Below are positions 1 to 6,412 of a DNA stretch of 7,292 nt, piece after piece. Origin of the DNA: CAUZRD01 sp963582255 (GTDB lineage: Bacteria; Pseudomonadota; Alphaproteobacteria; Rhizobiales; TMED25). Positions within the stretch are counted from its first letter, which is position 1; the number at the start of each line of letters is the position of its first letter. The stretch lies in contig CAUZRD010000105.1 of the NCBI GenBank assembly GCA_963582255.1, forward strand, positions 1 through 7,292, given 5' to 3'. The translations under genes were made by a program, and so were the position numbers. Below the pieces are notes generated by a model. That model was not told the origin of the DNA. It ran no database searches and saw only the letters and a list, made by a program, of their open reading frames with translations.

Positions 1-851
1 ATGTCCGAGGTTATTTGCGGTCTGCCTGCGATGGTTTCTGATAAAAAATCGCGCAAGCCTTGGGGAAAGTGTAGAGTTGCTTCGGCGGGTATCTCGCTGG
101 TTTCATCCAAAAGCTCTGGCGTGCAGTGCCAGCGGATTTCAACCCCGCCAAACAAATATGCCTTTGACCTAGCCATTTGGAACAGACGTTGTGGTCTAAA
201 CTTTGCATGTTGCCCAAAGATGGCCGGATCGGGAGTAAACCTAATGGTGGTACCGCGCCGGTTGGCAACCGGTCCCATGGACTGAAGCGGACCTGTGGGA
301 TGCCCCTGCTTGTAGCCTTGTCGGTAGAGCTGACGTTCGCGTGCGATCTCGATTTGGAGATCAATCGATAGTGCATTAACCACTGAAATTCCAACGCCGT
401 GAAGGCCACCGGAAGTCTGATACGTCTTGCCGGAAAATTTTCCGCCCGCGTGCAGCGTGGTCATGATCACTTCGAGCGCGGATTTATCCGGTAGCTTGGG
501 ATGAGGATCGATCGGAATGCCACGGCCATTGTCGGTTACTTCAAGGTAGCCGTCAGCCGTCAGCTTTACTTCAATTCGCCCTGCGTGCCCCGCGACTGCC
601 TCGTCCATAGAATTGTCGAGAACCTCGGCGAATAGATGGTGCATGGCTTTTTCGTCGGTGCCGCCAATATACATGCTTGGACGGCGGCGTACTGGCTCAA
701 GACCCTCTAGAATTTCGATGTCGGCTGCCGTGTATGAAGCCTCATCGCTATTCAGGACGGTTTTCAATTTTACCTTCACGGGCGGACGGCTGGTTTTTAG
801 CTTTTTCAGCGCGGCCCTTTGATCTGTGAAGAGATCTTTAGTTTGGCTCAT
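1..851 (-). CDS. parE: DNA topoisomerase IV subunit B, N-terminal part (cut by window edge)
   Basis: ParE is the ATPase subunit of topoisomerase IV, which with ParC decatenates daughter chromosomes. The 283 complete codons visible cover the GHKL ATPase domain and the start of the transducer domain. Motifs: GLEPVRRRP at residues 50-58; the Mg-binding Asn in EVLDNSMDEA (N80); the ATP-binding DNGRGIP (107-113); and the lid motif GGLHGVGISVVNALS (148-162). ParE is preferred over GyrB because of the GGTDE segment (63-67), the IPIDPHPK stretch and the ARSKAYLF segment, which I recall as typical of alphaproteobacterial ParE; this rests on memory, not alignment. The first 40 residues are a poorly conserved Lys-rich extension. 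ATG at 851 is the only upstream Met in frame, but its nearest Shine-Dalgarno-like GGAG (870-867) is 15 nt away, longer than usual. Residue 59 is Ser where the family normally has Gly (RPGMYIG). The gene continues past position 1. It is divergent from the redoxin gene. Confidence 0.95.
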   Translation of the reverse strand, partial: MSQTKDLFTDQRAALKKLKTSRPPVKVKLKTVLNSDEASYTAADIEILEGLEPVRRRPSMYIGGTDEKAMHHLFAEVLDNSMDEAVAGHAGRIEVKLTADGYLEVTDNGRGIPIDPHPKLPDKSALEVIMTTLHAGGKFSGKTYQTSGGLHGVGISVVNALSIDLQIEIARERQLYRQGYKQGHPTGPLQSMGPVANRRGTTIRFTPDPAIFGQHAKFRPQRLFQMARSKAYLFGGVEIRWHCTPELLDETSEIPAEATLHFPQGLRDFLSETIAGRPQITSD

Positions 852-859
852 GACGTGGT

Positions 860-872
860 TTGGAGTCTCCAA
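860..872. repeat. Short inverted repeat before parE
   Basis: TTGGAGTCTCCAA is a perfect palindrome with 6-bp arms around one central base. It ends 8 bp upstream of the parE start codon and includes the only GGAG-like Shine-Dalgarno candidate on the parE strand. It could be an operator, an mRNA hairpin masking the ribosome site, or chance. No regulator is recognised. Confidence 0.35.
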
Positions 873-1058
873 CTCAATATTTATTGGCATTCAATACTCA
901 GAGAATCAGTAAGAATCATGCCATTGGTTTACCATTTTAGCGAGCAAACCTTTTGATAGAGTGGAAGAAGCGCTTGCAATTCAATTGTTATCTGGAGTCA
1001 TCACCGCAGAGCGGTTATGCTTAGGTTCAAATTTGCCATCATGGAAGGGGAGGCGACC

Positions 1059-1616
1059 ATGGAGGTTTTAACACCGATTTGCGAGTTTGGCTGGCAGGCA
1101 CCGACATTTGAGCTGACTGCAACAGACGGCAAGGCATATGCGCTTGAAGATATTCGCGGACCCAAGGGAACCATGATTGCGTTTATTTGCAATCACTGTC
1201 CCTATGTCATTGCTGTGATAGATCGACTGGTGCTCGATGCAAGAGAGTTGCAAGGGTTGGGGATTGGCGTGGCTGCGATCTGCTCAAATGATGCGATGAC
1301 GTATCCCGATGACTCCTTTGACAATATGAAGCTGTTCGCCAAGCGTCATCAATTACCATTCCCCTATCTTTATGATGAAGACCAAACGACAGCTCGTGCT
1401 TACGATGCTCAGTGCACTCCAGATTTTTTTGGTTTCGATTTTGAACTCGGATTGCAATATCGCGGGAGGCTGCATGAAGGCCGTCAGGAGCCGCCGCCAG
1501 AAGGCGTACGTCACGAATTATTAGAAGCGATGAGAATTGTTGTCGAAACAGGAGAGGGGCCTGCCGAACAGATTGCATCCATGGGTTGTTCTATCAAATG
1601 GAATGAACGCGCGTGA
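1059..1616 (+). CDS. Thioredoxin-fold redoxin (AhpC/TSA-like), CNHCPYV family
   Basis: This 185-residue cytoplasmic protein has a thioredoxin fold of the redoxin/AhpC-TSA type. After the N-terminal APTFELTATDGK segment (typical of peroxiredoxin-like proteins) come a strand and the motif C44-N-H-C47-P-Y, which retains a CxxC redox pair. A downstream SNDAMTYPDDSFDNMK stretch and the C119-T-P-DFFGF segment supply the conserved cis-Pro region. No signal peptide or membrane segment is seen. A thiol-disulfide reductase or peroxidase role is inferred; the substrate is unknown for this widespread family. The start at 1059 is chosen over in-frame ATGs at 1017 and 1041 because GGGGAGG (1047-1053) lies 5 nt before it and because family members begin near the PICEFGW segment. 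It stands alone, divergent from parE and convergent with glnA. Confidence 0.85.
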   Translation: MEVLTPICEFGWQAPTFELTATDGKAYALEDIRGPKGTMIAFICNHCPYVIAVIDRLVLDARELQGLGIGVAAICSNDAMTYPDDSFDNMKLFAKRHQLPFPYLYDEDQTTARAYDAQCTPDFFGFDFELGLQYRGRLHEGRQEPPPEGVRHELLEAMRIVVETGEGPAEQIASMGCSIKWNERA

Positions 1617-1618
1617 GG

Positions 1619-1632
1619 TGGTGACGTCACCA
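1619..1632. repeat. 14-bp perfect palindrome after the redoxin gene
   Basis: TGGTGACGTCACCA is a perfect 14-bp palindrome starting 2 bp after the redoxin stop codon. It has no loop and no following T-run, so it is not a standard intrinsic terminator. It could be a protein-binding site or coincidence. Confidence 0.4.
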
Positions 1633-1769
1633 GATCTGAGAATTGACTAATCATCTCGGGGGTAGAACTCACCGCATAGTTTGCCTGGGAGAGTGTTTTC
1701 GAGGTGATCATTAACTCGCAACGATGGTCACATATGAATCTAATTTTTGGTTGAGCACGGAGCGTACAT

Positions 1770-1797
1770 AAAAAAGCCGGGGAACGCCCCCGGCTTT
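1770..1797 (-). terminator. Intrinsic terminator of glnA
   Basis: A 10-bp perfect stem (AAAGCCGGGG at 1773-1782 pairing with CCCCGGCTTT at 1788-1797) closes a 5-nt loop. On the minus strand it is followed by six Ts (1775-1770). It sits 26 bp beyond the glnA stop codon. Read on the plus strand it has only three Ts after the stem, so it may also stop redoxin transcripts, less efficiently. Confidence 0.9.
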
Positions 1798-1823
1798 AAA
1801 CTCACTGTCCGCTATATGATTGG

Positions 1824-3233
1824 TCAGACCGAATAATACATGTCGAACTCGACCGGATGCGGGGCGTGCTCAAAACGGATTACCTCTTCCATCTTGAGTT
1901 GGATATAGGCATCAATCTGTTCTTCACCGAACACCCCTCCTTTTTTCAGGAAATCTCTGTCGTCATTCAGGCAATCCAGTGCCTCACGCAGGCTGGCGCA
2001 AACGGTTGGAATGTCTTTTAAGTCCTCTGGCGACAAATCATAAAGATCCTTGTCCATAGGGTCGCCCGGATCGATCCTGTTCTCAATGCCATCAAGGCCG
2101 GCCATCACCATGGCAGCGAAGGCTAGATATGGATTGGCTGATGGATCAGGAAAACGAATTTCAATTCGCTTGGCATTTGGTGAATTGCTGAATGGAATTC
2201 TACATGATGCCGATCGGTTGCGTGATGAGTAGGCCAGTAATACCGGCGCCTCATAGCCCGGTACCAGACGTTTGTATGAATTTGTTGTCGGATTGGAAAA
2301 AGCATTGATGGTTTTCGCGTGCTTTATAACTCCGCCAATATAGTGCAGGCAGGTCTCTGACAGATCAGCATAACGATCGCCCGCAAAGACCGGTTTGCCA
2401 TCCTTCCAGATTGATTGATGACAATGCATGCCGCTACCATTATCGCCAAACACAGGCTTGGGCATGAACGTTGCTGACTTGCCGTAGGCGTTCGCAACCT
2501 GATGTACCACATATTTATAGATCTGCATGTGGTCGGCCATACGAGTCAGTGTTGTGTACTTGATGCCAAGCTCATGCTGGGCAGCACCGACTTCATGATG
2601 ATGCTTTTCGGTTGTCACCCCCATTTCAGTCAGAACGCTCAGCATTTCCGAGCGAATGTCCTGCGCTGAGTCAACGGGAGGAACGGGGAAGTAACCGCCC
2701 TTAGTTCTGGGACGATGACCAAGGTTTCCCATCTCGAAATCCGCATCCGTGTTTGATGGTAGCTCTGCCGAATCCAGAGCAAACCCCGTTTTGTAGGGAT
2801 TGGTGGAGAAGCGAACATCGTCGAACATGAAAAACTCCGCTTCCGGTCCGAACATCGTGGTGTCGCCGACGCCTGTACTTTGGACATAAGCTTCTGCTTT
2901 TTTTGCAGTCATGCGAGGATCTCGATCGTAGCCCTCGCCGGTTAGTGGCTCAAGAATGTCGCAGAAGATAGCCAGTGTGGACTGGGCAAAGAACGGGTCT
3001 ATATGAGCTGTTTCCGGATCTGGCATCAGCGTCATGTCGGATTCATTGATAGCTTTCCAGCCAGCGATTGAAGAGCCATCAAACATGACGCCATCGGCGA
3101 ACATTTCTTCATTGACTTCGCCCGAATCCATTGTGACATGCTGCATTTTGCCGCGTGGATCAGTAAAACGAAGGTCAACAAAATTGACGTCCTTATCCTT
3201 CATGAGTTCCAGCACATTTTTTGCGTTAGCCAT
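1824..3233 (-). CDS. glnA: Glutamine synthetase, type I
   Basis: GlnA condenses glutamate and ammonium with ATP to make glutamine, the main ammonium assimilation step, as a cytoplasmic dodecamer. At 469 residues it is full length for a GSI-beta enzyme. Visible landmarks: the beta-grasp N-domain with FDGSS (51-55); metal and glutamate ligands in GPEAEFF (129-135, E131 and E133) and HHHEVGAAQHELG (211-223); the ATP/metal segment NGSGMHCHQS (265-274); NPTTNSYKRLVPGYEAP (314-330); the Arg-rich RNRSASCRIP (338-347); and RFPDPSANPYL (360-370). The adenylylation segment is present as DLYDLSPED, with Tyr398, so control by GlnE adenylylation is expected. The start at 3233 gives the canonical MANAKNVLELMK opening; only a weak GGA lies upstream. 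It follows glnB by 56 bp on the same strand with no terminator between, so co-transcription from the glnB promoter is likely. Confidence 0.98.
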   Translation of the reverse strand: MANAKNVLELMKDKDVNFVDLRFTDPRGKMQHVTMDSGEVNEEMFADGVMFDGSSIAGWKAINESDMTLMPDPETAHIDPFFAQSTLAIFCDILEPLTGEGYDRDPRMTAKKAEAYVQSTGVGDTTMFGPEAEFFMFDDVRFSTNPYKTGFALDSAELPSNTDADFEMGNLGHRPRTKGGYFPVPPVDSAQDIRSEMLSVLTEMGVTTEKHHHEVGAAQHELGIKYTTLTRMADHMQIYKYVVHQVANAYGKSATFMPKPVFGDNGSGMHCHQSIWKDGKPVFAGDRYADLSETCLHYIGGVIKHAKTINAFSNPTTNSYKRLVPGYEAPVLLAYSSRNRSASCRIPFSNSPNAKRIEIRFPDPSANPYLAFAAMVMAGLDGIENRIDPGDPMDKDLYDLSPEDLKDIPTVCASLREALDCLNDDRDFLKKGGVFGEEQIDAYIQLKMEEVIRFEHAPHPVEFDMYYSV

Positions 3234-3289
3234 TTGAATCCAACTTGCCCCCTATTTTAGAAAACTTGATTTGAAGATCTTCGCGGTCG

Positions 3290-3628
3290 TTAGACTGCAT
3301 CGCTACCTGTTTCGCCAGTACGAATACGTATTGCTGATTCAACCGGTGAGATAAATATCTTGCCGTCACCGATGCGCCCGGTATTAGCCGATGATTGAAT
3401 GGCATCTACCGCCTTTGTGACCATTTCGTCGTCGAGGACAACCTCGATTTTAACCTTAGGTAGAAAGTCGACCACATACTCAGCGCCGCGGTAAAGTTCA
3501 GTATGCCCTTTTTGCCGACCAAAACCTTTTGCCTCAACAACGGTAAGTCCTTCAAGACCTATCCCTTGTAGAGCATCTTTAACCTCATCCAACTTGAACG
3601 GCTTAATGATGGCCTCAATTTTTTTCAT
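3290..3628 (-). CDS. glnB: Nitrogen regulatory protein P-II
   Basis: This is a trimeric cytoplasmic signal protein that senses 2-oxoglutarate and ATP/ADP and relays nitrogen status to GlnE, NtrB and other partners. The 112 residues match the family length exactly. The T-loop segment GFGRQKGHTELYRGAEYVVDFLPK (36-59) carries the uridylylation residue Tyr51. The ATP-binding C-terminal signature is TGRIGDGKIFISPVESAIRIRTGE (83-106). The YVVDFLPK form and the linkage to glnA favour GlnB over GlnK. An ATG six bases upstream (3634) would add Met-Cys, but GAGGG (3640-3636) is only 1 nt from that codon and 7 nt from the ATG at 3628, which also gives the canonical MKKIEAIIKPFKLDEVK start. It is first in the glnB-glnA unit, behind a sigma-54-type promoter. 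Confidence 0.97.
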   Translation of the reverse strand: MKKIEAIIKPFKLDEVKDALQGIGLEGLTVVEAKGFGRQKGHTELYRGAEYVVDFLPKVKIEVVLDDEMVTKAVDAIQSSANTGRIGDGKIFISPVESAIRIRTGETGSDAV

Positions 3629-3692
3629 GCACATACCCTCGTCATCGTCGCAATCCTATCTTACCACTCACTTTTAGCTACCACTAATCTTA

Positions 3693-3708
3693 AGCATCAT
3701 CTGTGCCA
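3693..3708 (-). promoter_or_regulatory. Sigma-54 (RpoN) promoter of glnB-glnA
   Basis: Read on the minus strand, TGGCACAGATGATGCT matches the -24/-12 consensus TGGCAC-N5-TTGCW at all positions but one. The spacing between the invariant GG and GC is exact. The predicted transcript start is near 3682, giving a leader of about 54 nt before the glnB ATG. Sigma-54 control of glnB-glnA is known in other alphaproteobacteria such as Azospirillum brasilense; use of this particular site is inferred. Confidence 0.8.
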
Positions 3709-3781
3709 GAATTATGGATAGGCATAAGCCTCAGTAATATTTGAAGAAATTTTGGATGTACTCTCACTGACGATCAACGCA

Positions 3782-3818
3782 TGCTAACAATATAGGCATT
3801 ATGCGCAAAATATAGGCA
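3782..3818. promoter_or_regulatory. Tandem NtrC-like enhancer sites
   Basis: Two 17-bp elements of the form TGC-N11-GCA lie in tandem: TGCTAACAATATAGGCA (3782-3798) and TGCGCAAAATATAGGCA (3802-3818). Their centres are exactly 20 bp apart, about two helical turns. They share an exact 10-bp repeat, AATATAGGCA (3789-3798 and 3809-3818). The NtrC consensus TGCACC-N5-GGTGCA is also 17 bp with TGC/GCA ends; the inner bases match only partly. Centres fall about 108 and 128 bp upstream of the predicted sigma-54 start, the usual enhancer distance. Confidence 0.6.
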
Positions 3819-3968
3819 AAATCAATCTCAGGTGCTGTGTTCTTGGTAGTATGGCGCCGGACTCATTTTCGTATGGAGTTTACATGATTCTATATCATAT
3901 GCATTGTTGCCTACTGCGTTTATAAACTAATGAGGTTAGTTGGAATGAAAAGTTCGATCAAATAGCCT

Positions 3969-3996
3969 TTGGCGCCTTCAACTAGCGTGATATAGG
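3969..3996 (+). promoter_or_regulatory. Possible sigma-70-type promoter for tRNA-Leu
   Basis: TTGGCG (3969-3974) and TATAGG (3991-3996) are separated by 16 bp, each matching four of six bases of the -35 and -10 consensus. Initiation would fall about 20-25 nt before the mature tRNA end. The match is modest and rests on position as much as sequence. Confidence 0.4.
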
Positions 3997-4026
3997 AAGC
4001 AACTTCGCGGTCGGTATGTCCGCCGC

Positions 4027-4112
4027 GCGGGCGTGGTGGAATTGGTAGACACGCGAGATTTAGGTTCTCGTGGGCATAGCTCGTGGGGGTTCGAGTCCCT
4101 CCGCCCGCACCA
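4027..4112 (+). tRNA. tRNA-Leu (anticodon UAG, reads CUA and related CUN codons)
   Basis: The 86-nt gene folds as a class II tRNA. The acceptor stem is GCGGGCG (4027-4033) with CGCCCGC (4102-4108), followed by discriminator A and an encoded CCA (4110-4112). The anticodon stem is CGAGA (4054-4058) with TCTCG (4066-4070), enclosing TTTAGGT with anticodon TAG at 4061-4063. A long variable arm (about 4071-4084) and a T-loop GTTCGAGTC complete it; the long arm and A discriminator are typical of tRNA-Leu. It lies 85 bp upstream of tig on the same strand with no terminator between, so a shared primary transcript is possible. Confidence 0.97.
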
Positions 4113-4197
4113 GGTTTTGCGTTCGACCCGTACATCGGATGAGCCCGATTACAGGCCGGACGAAGGATGTAGTTATATTGGGAAGTCGGACAGACAA

Positions 4198-5580
4198 ATG
4201 CAGGTCACAGAAAAGCTGAACGAAGGATTGCGCCGCGAACTTAAGATCGTGGTTGAGATGAACGAACTTGATCGACGCTTGATCGAGCGTCTTGATGAAA
4301 TGCGAGGCACGGTCCAGCTGCGAGGTTTCCGGCGTGGCAAGGCGCCACTTTCGCATCTTAGGCGTACATTCACCAAACAGATAATGCCGGAGCTGGTGCA
4401 AAATATTGTCCAGGAGTCGACACGTGAGGCGCTAGAACAACGCAAGGAGCGGGCAGCGGTGCAGCCCAAACTGGCCTTTGAAGGCGAAGAAAGTGGTTTG
4501 GAGCAAGCCATGACCGGAAAGGCGGACCTCGCATTCACCCTTGAATTCGAAGTTATGCCAGAAATGGAGAGTATCGAGTTCTCGACACTACAGCTGAAAA
4601 AGCCGGTGGCCGAAGTTCAAGATAGTGACATTGATGACGCACTGGAAAATATCCGTAAGGAACAAAAAAGCTACGAACCTCGAGATGAAAAAGCCACAGC
4701 TGCGAATGGAGATCGGGTGACGATTGATTTTATTGGCAGTATCGATGGCGAGGCGTTTGAAGGGGGTACGGCTGAAGGCGCACCACTTGAACTTGGGTCA
4801 GGCTCTTTTATTCCAGGTTTTGAAGAGCAGTTGGTTGGTGTGGTGGTTGGAGAAGACCGGATCGTTACGGTCACGTTCCCTGAGGGGTATGAGGCAACTC
4901 ATTTGGCAGGCAAGGAAGCTATCTTCAATATTAAAGTAAAGGAAGTTTCTGCCTCAATTGAAGCCTCGATCGATGATGATTTAGCTATATCGCTGGGCTT
5001 TACTAAATTGGATGAGCTGCGCGATGCGGTGTCGAAACGCTGTGAGGAGGGATTTGTCCAAGCCTCACGGATGAAATTAAAGCGTAATCTGCTCGACAAA
5101 CTGGATGAACTTTATAAATTTGACCTCCCACCAAGTCTTGTTGAAAGTGAATTCGACGGCATTTGGAACAATGTAACAACTGATCTGGAGAGAGCCAAGC
5201 GCACATTCGAAGACGAAGGTTCAAGTGAGGACAAGGCGCGCGAGGATTACCGTGCCATTGCCGAACGTCGTGTAAGACTTGGTCTCATTCTCGCTGAAGT
5301 TAGCGAGAAGAACGGCATTGTCGTGAGCGATGAAGAAATGGACGGGGTGCTAGCCGAACGCACAAGACAGTACCCCGGACAAGAGGATCAAGTTATGAGT
5401 TTTTATCGTAACAATCCGCAGGCGATGTCTGAAATTCGCTCGCCCTTGTTGGAGGAGAAAGTTGTCGATTTTGTCCTAGAGCTGGCAGATGTTTCTGATG
5501 AAACCGTCACGCGAGATGAGTTGTTCAACCAGGACGATGACGACCATGATCACGACCATGATCACGACCATGATCACTAA
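4198..5580 (+). CDS. tig: Trigger factor (ribosome-associated chaperone and prolyl isomerase)
   Basis: Trigger factor binds ribosomal protein L23 at the exit tunnel and shields nascent chains; it also has prolyl isomerase activity. The 460 residues show three parts: a ribosome-binding domain (about 1-115) with signature GFRRGKAP (43-50); an FKBP-like domain (about 155-250) starting GDRVTIDFIGSIDGEAFEGG; and a helical chaperone domain (about 251-440). The ATG at 4198 gives the canonical MQVTEKLNEGLRREL opening. The open frame extends upstream into the tRNA gene, but that part is not protein. Only weak GGA/GGGA elements precede the start. Unusually, the C-terminus ends in an Asp/His tail (446-460: four Asp, then alternating His and Asp) encoded by a 12-bp tandem repeat. 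It heads the tig, clpP, clpX chaperone-protease cluster. Confidence 0.96.
   Translation: MQVTEKLNEGLRRELKIVVEMNELDRRLIERLDEMRGTVQLRGFRRGKAPLSHLRRTFTKQIMPELVQNIVQESTREALEQRKERAAVQPKLAFEGEESGLEQAMTGKADLAFTLEFEVMPEMESIEFSTLQLKKPVAEVQDSDIDDALENIRKEQKSYEPRDEKATAANGDRVTIDFIGSIDGEAFEGGTAEGAPLELGSGSFIPGFEEQLVGVVVGEDRIVTVTFPEGYEATHLAGKEAIFNIKVKEVSASIEASIDDDLAISLGFTKLDELRDAVSKRCEEGFVQASRMKLKRNLLDKLDELYKFDLPPSLVESEFDGIWNNVTTDLERAKRTFEDEGSSEDKAREDYRAIAERRVRLGLILAEVSEKNGIVVSDEEMDGVLAERTRQYPGQEDQVMSFYRNNPQAMSEIRSPLLEEKVVDFVLELADVSDETVTRDELFNQDDDDHDHDHDHDHDH
5542..5577 (+). repeat. Three exact 12-bp tandem repeats at the end of tig
   Basis: GACCATGATCAC occurs three times head to tail at 5542-5553, 5554-5565 and 5566-5577, directly before the TAA stop. 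Each unit encodes Asp-His-Asp-His, so the array extends the protein in frame. The exact identity, including third codon positions, suggests recent slippage-type expansion. Confidence 0.95.
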
Positions 5581-5776
5581 GTAGTGTTAACGGCCGAGCG
5601 TCTGTTCTAGCACCAATTTCTAGAGAAAACGTTCTGTCGAGAAATACTTTAATTGATTATAGTAGCCTTGAGAACAGCAATTGATAAATCCACAACTTTA
5701 CCGCACTTGTAATTTTGAGATATCTGCGGAATTCTAATAAATGTGCGTAGCATGCATCGCACGAGGAGACTGAGAC

Positions 5777-6412
5777 ATGATTGACCTCGCTAAAACTGCC
5801 ATGAACCTCGTTCCAATGGTGGTTGAACAAACCAATCGCGGGGAACGTGCCTACGATATTTTTTCTCGCCTTTTGAAGGAGCGGATTATTTTTCTTACTG
5901 GTGGAATTGATGATGGCGTTGCGGCTCTGGTGACCGCACAGCTACTTTTTCTCGAGGCTGAAAACCCGAAAAAGGAGATTTCGATGTACATCAACTCTCC
6001 TGGCGGCGTAGTGACATCGGGAATGGCCATTTATGATACGATGCAGTTCATTCGTCCGGCTATTTCTACCTTGTGTATTGGCCAGGCCGCCTCGATGGGC
6101 TCGTTGCTACTGTCTGCTGGTGAAAAAGGAATGCGTTACGCATTGCCTCACGCCCGTATTATGGTTCATCAGCCCTCCGGCGGTTATTCCGGTCAGGCCA
6201 GTGACATCGAGCGTCATGCTGAAGATATCATTAAAATCAAGCGTCGGCTGAACGAGGTCTATGCTCACCATACAGGTCAGAAATATGAAAAGATTGAGGA
6301 TACGCTCGATCGTGATTACTTTATGACGGCCGACGATGCCAAAGAGTTTGGATTAATTGATGAGGTTCTCAACAAACGGCCAGATGTAGATGCTGAGCGT
6401 GAATCGTCCTGA
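5777..6412 (+). CDS. clpP: ATP-dependent Clp protease proteolytic subunit
   Basis: ClpP is the serine peptidase that forms a double-heptamer chamber and degrades proteins fed in by ClpX or ClpA. The 211-residue product carries the full catalytic triad: Ser106 in GQAASMGSLLLSAG, His131 in RIMVHQPSGG and Asp180 in DTLDRDYFMTADDA. The triad spacings of 25 and 49 residues equal those of the E. coli enzyme. The substrate-groove segment YINSPGGVVTSGMAIYDTM (71-89) is intact. The N-terminal MNLVPMVVEQTNRGERAYDIFSRLLKERIIFL stretch is typical of alphaproteobacteria; a short propeptide may be removed. The start is well supported by GAGGAG (5763-5768), 8 nt upstream. It lies 196 bp after tig and 206 bp before clpX. 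Both gaps are large enough for separate promoters, though none stands out clearly. Confidence 0.98.
   Translation: MIDLAKTAMNLVPMVVEQTNRGERAYDIFSRLLKERIIFLTGGIDDGVAALVTAQLLFLEAENPKKEISMYINSPGGVVTSGMAIYDTMQFIRPAISTLCIGQAASMGSLLLSAGEKGMRYALPHARIMVHQPSGGYSGQASDIERHAEDIIKIKRRLNEVYAHHTGQKYEKIEDTLDRDYFMTADDAKEFGLIDEVLNKRPDVDAERESS

Larger units (their letters stand above)
3635..4026. other. Divergent control region between glnB and tRNA-Leu
   Basis: This 392-bp stretch has no convincing protein gene. Its left part holds the sigma-54 promoter and tandem dyads for glnB-glnA. Its right part, from about 3960, holds a plausible sigma-70-type promoter for tRNA-Leu and tig. The middle (about 3820-3960) is AT-rich. 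It contains only a 13-codon ATG-to-TAA reading frame at 3884-3925, with a GGAG (3875-3878) 5 nt upstream, which I do not annotate as a gene. Confidence 0.8.

Noticed and set aside
11..409. 132-codon minus-strand open frame overlapping parE
   Set aside because: It is in a different frame from the clear ParE translation on the same strand and shows no recognisable motif.
1207..1578. 123-codon minus-strand open frame opposite the redoxin gene
   Set aside because: It is antisense to a gene with clear family motifs and a good ribosome site; its composition looks like a shadow frame.
3632..3634. Upstream ATG as the start of glnB
   Set aside because: The Shine-Dalgarno GAGGG is nearly adjacent to it, while the ATG at 3628 has 7-nt spacing and gives the canonical PII N-terminus.
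4033..4197. In-frame upstream extension of tig running into the tRNA-Leu gene
   Set aside because: The extension encodes the tRNA body itself, and trigger factors begin at the MQVTEKL segment, so the ATG at 4198 is the real start.
5667..5692. CTTGAGA as the -35 of a heat-shock (sigma-32) promoter for clpP
   Set aside because: No convincing CCCAT-like -10 element lies at the right distance, so heat-shock control cannot be claimed from sequence.
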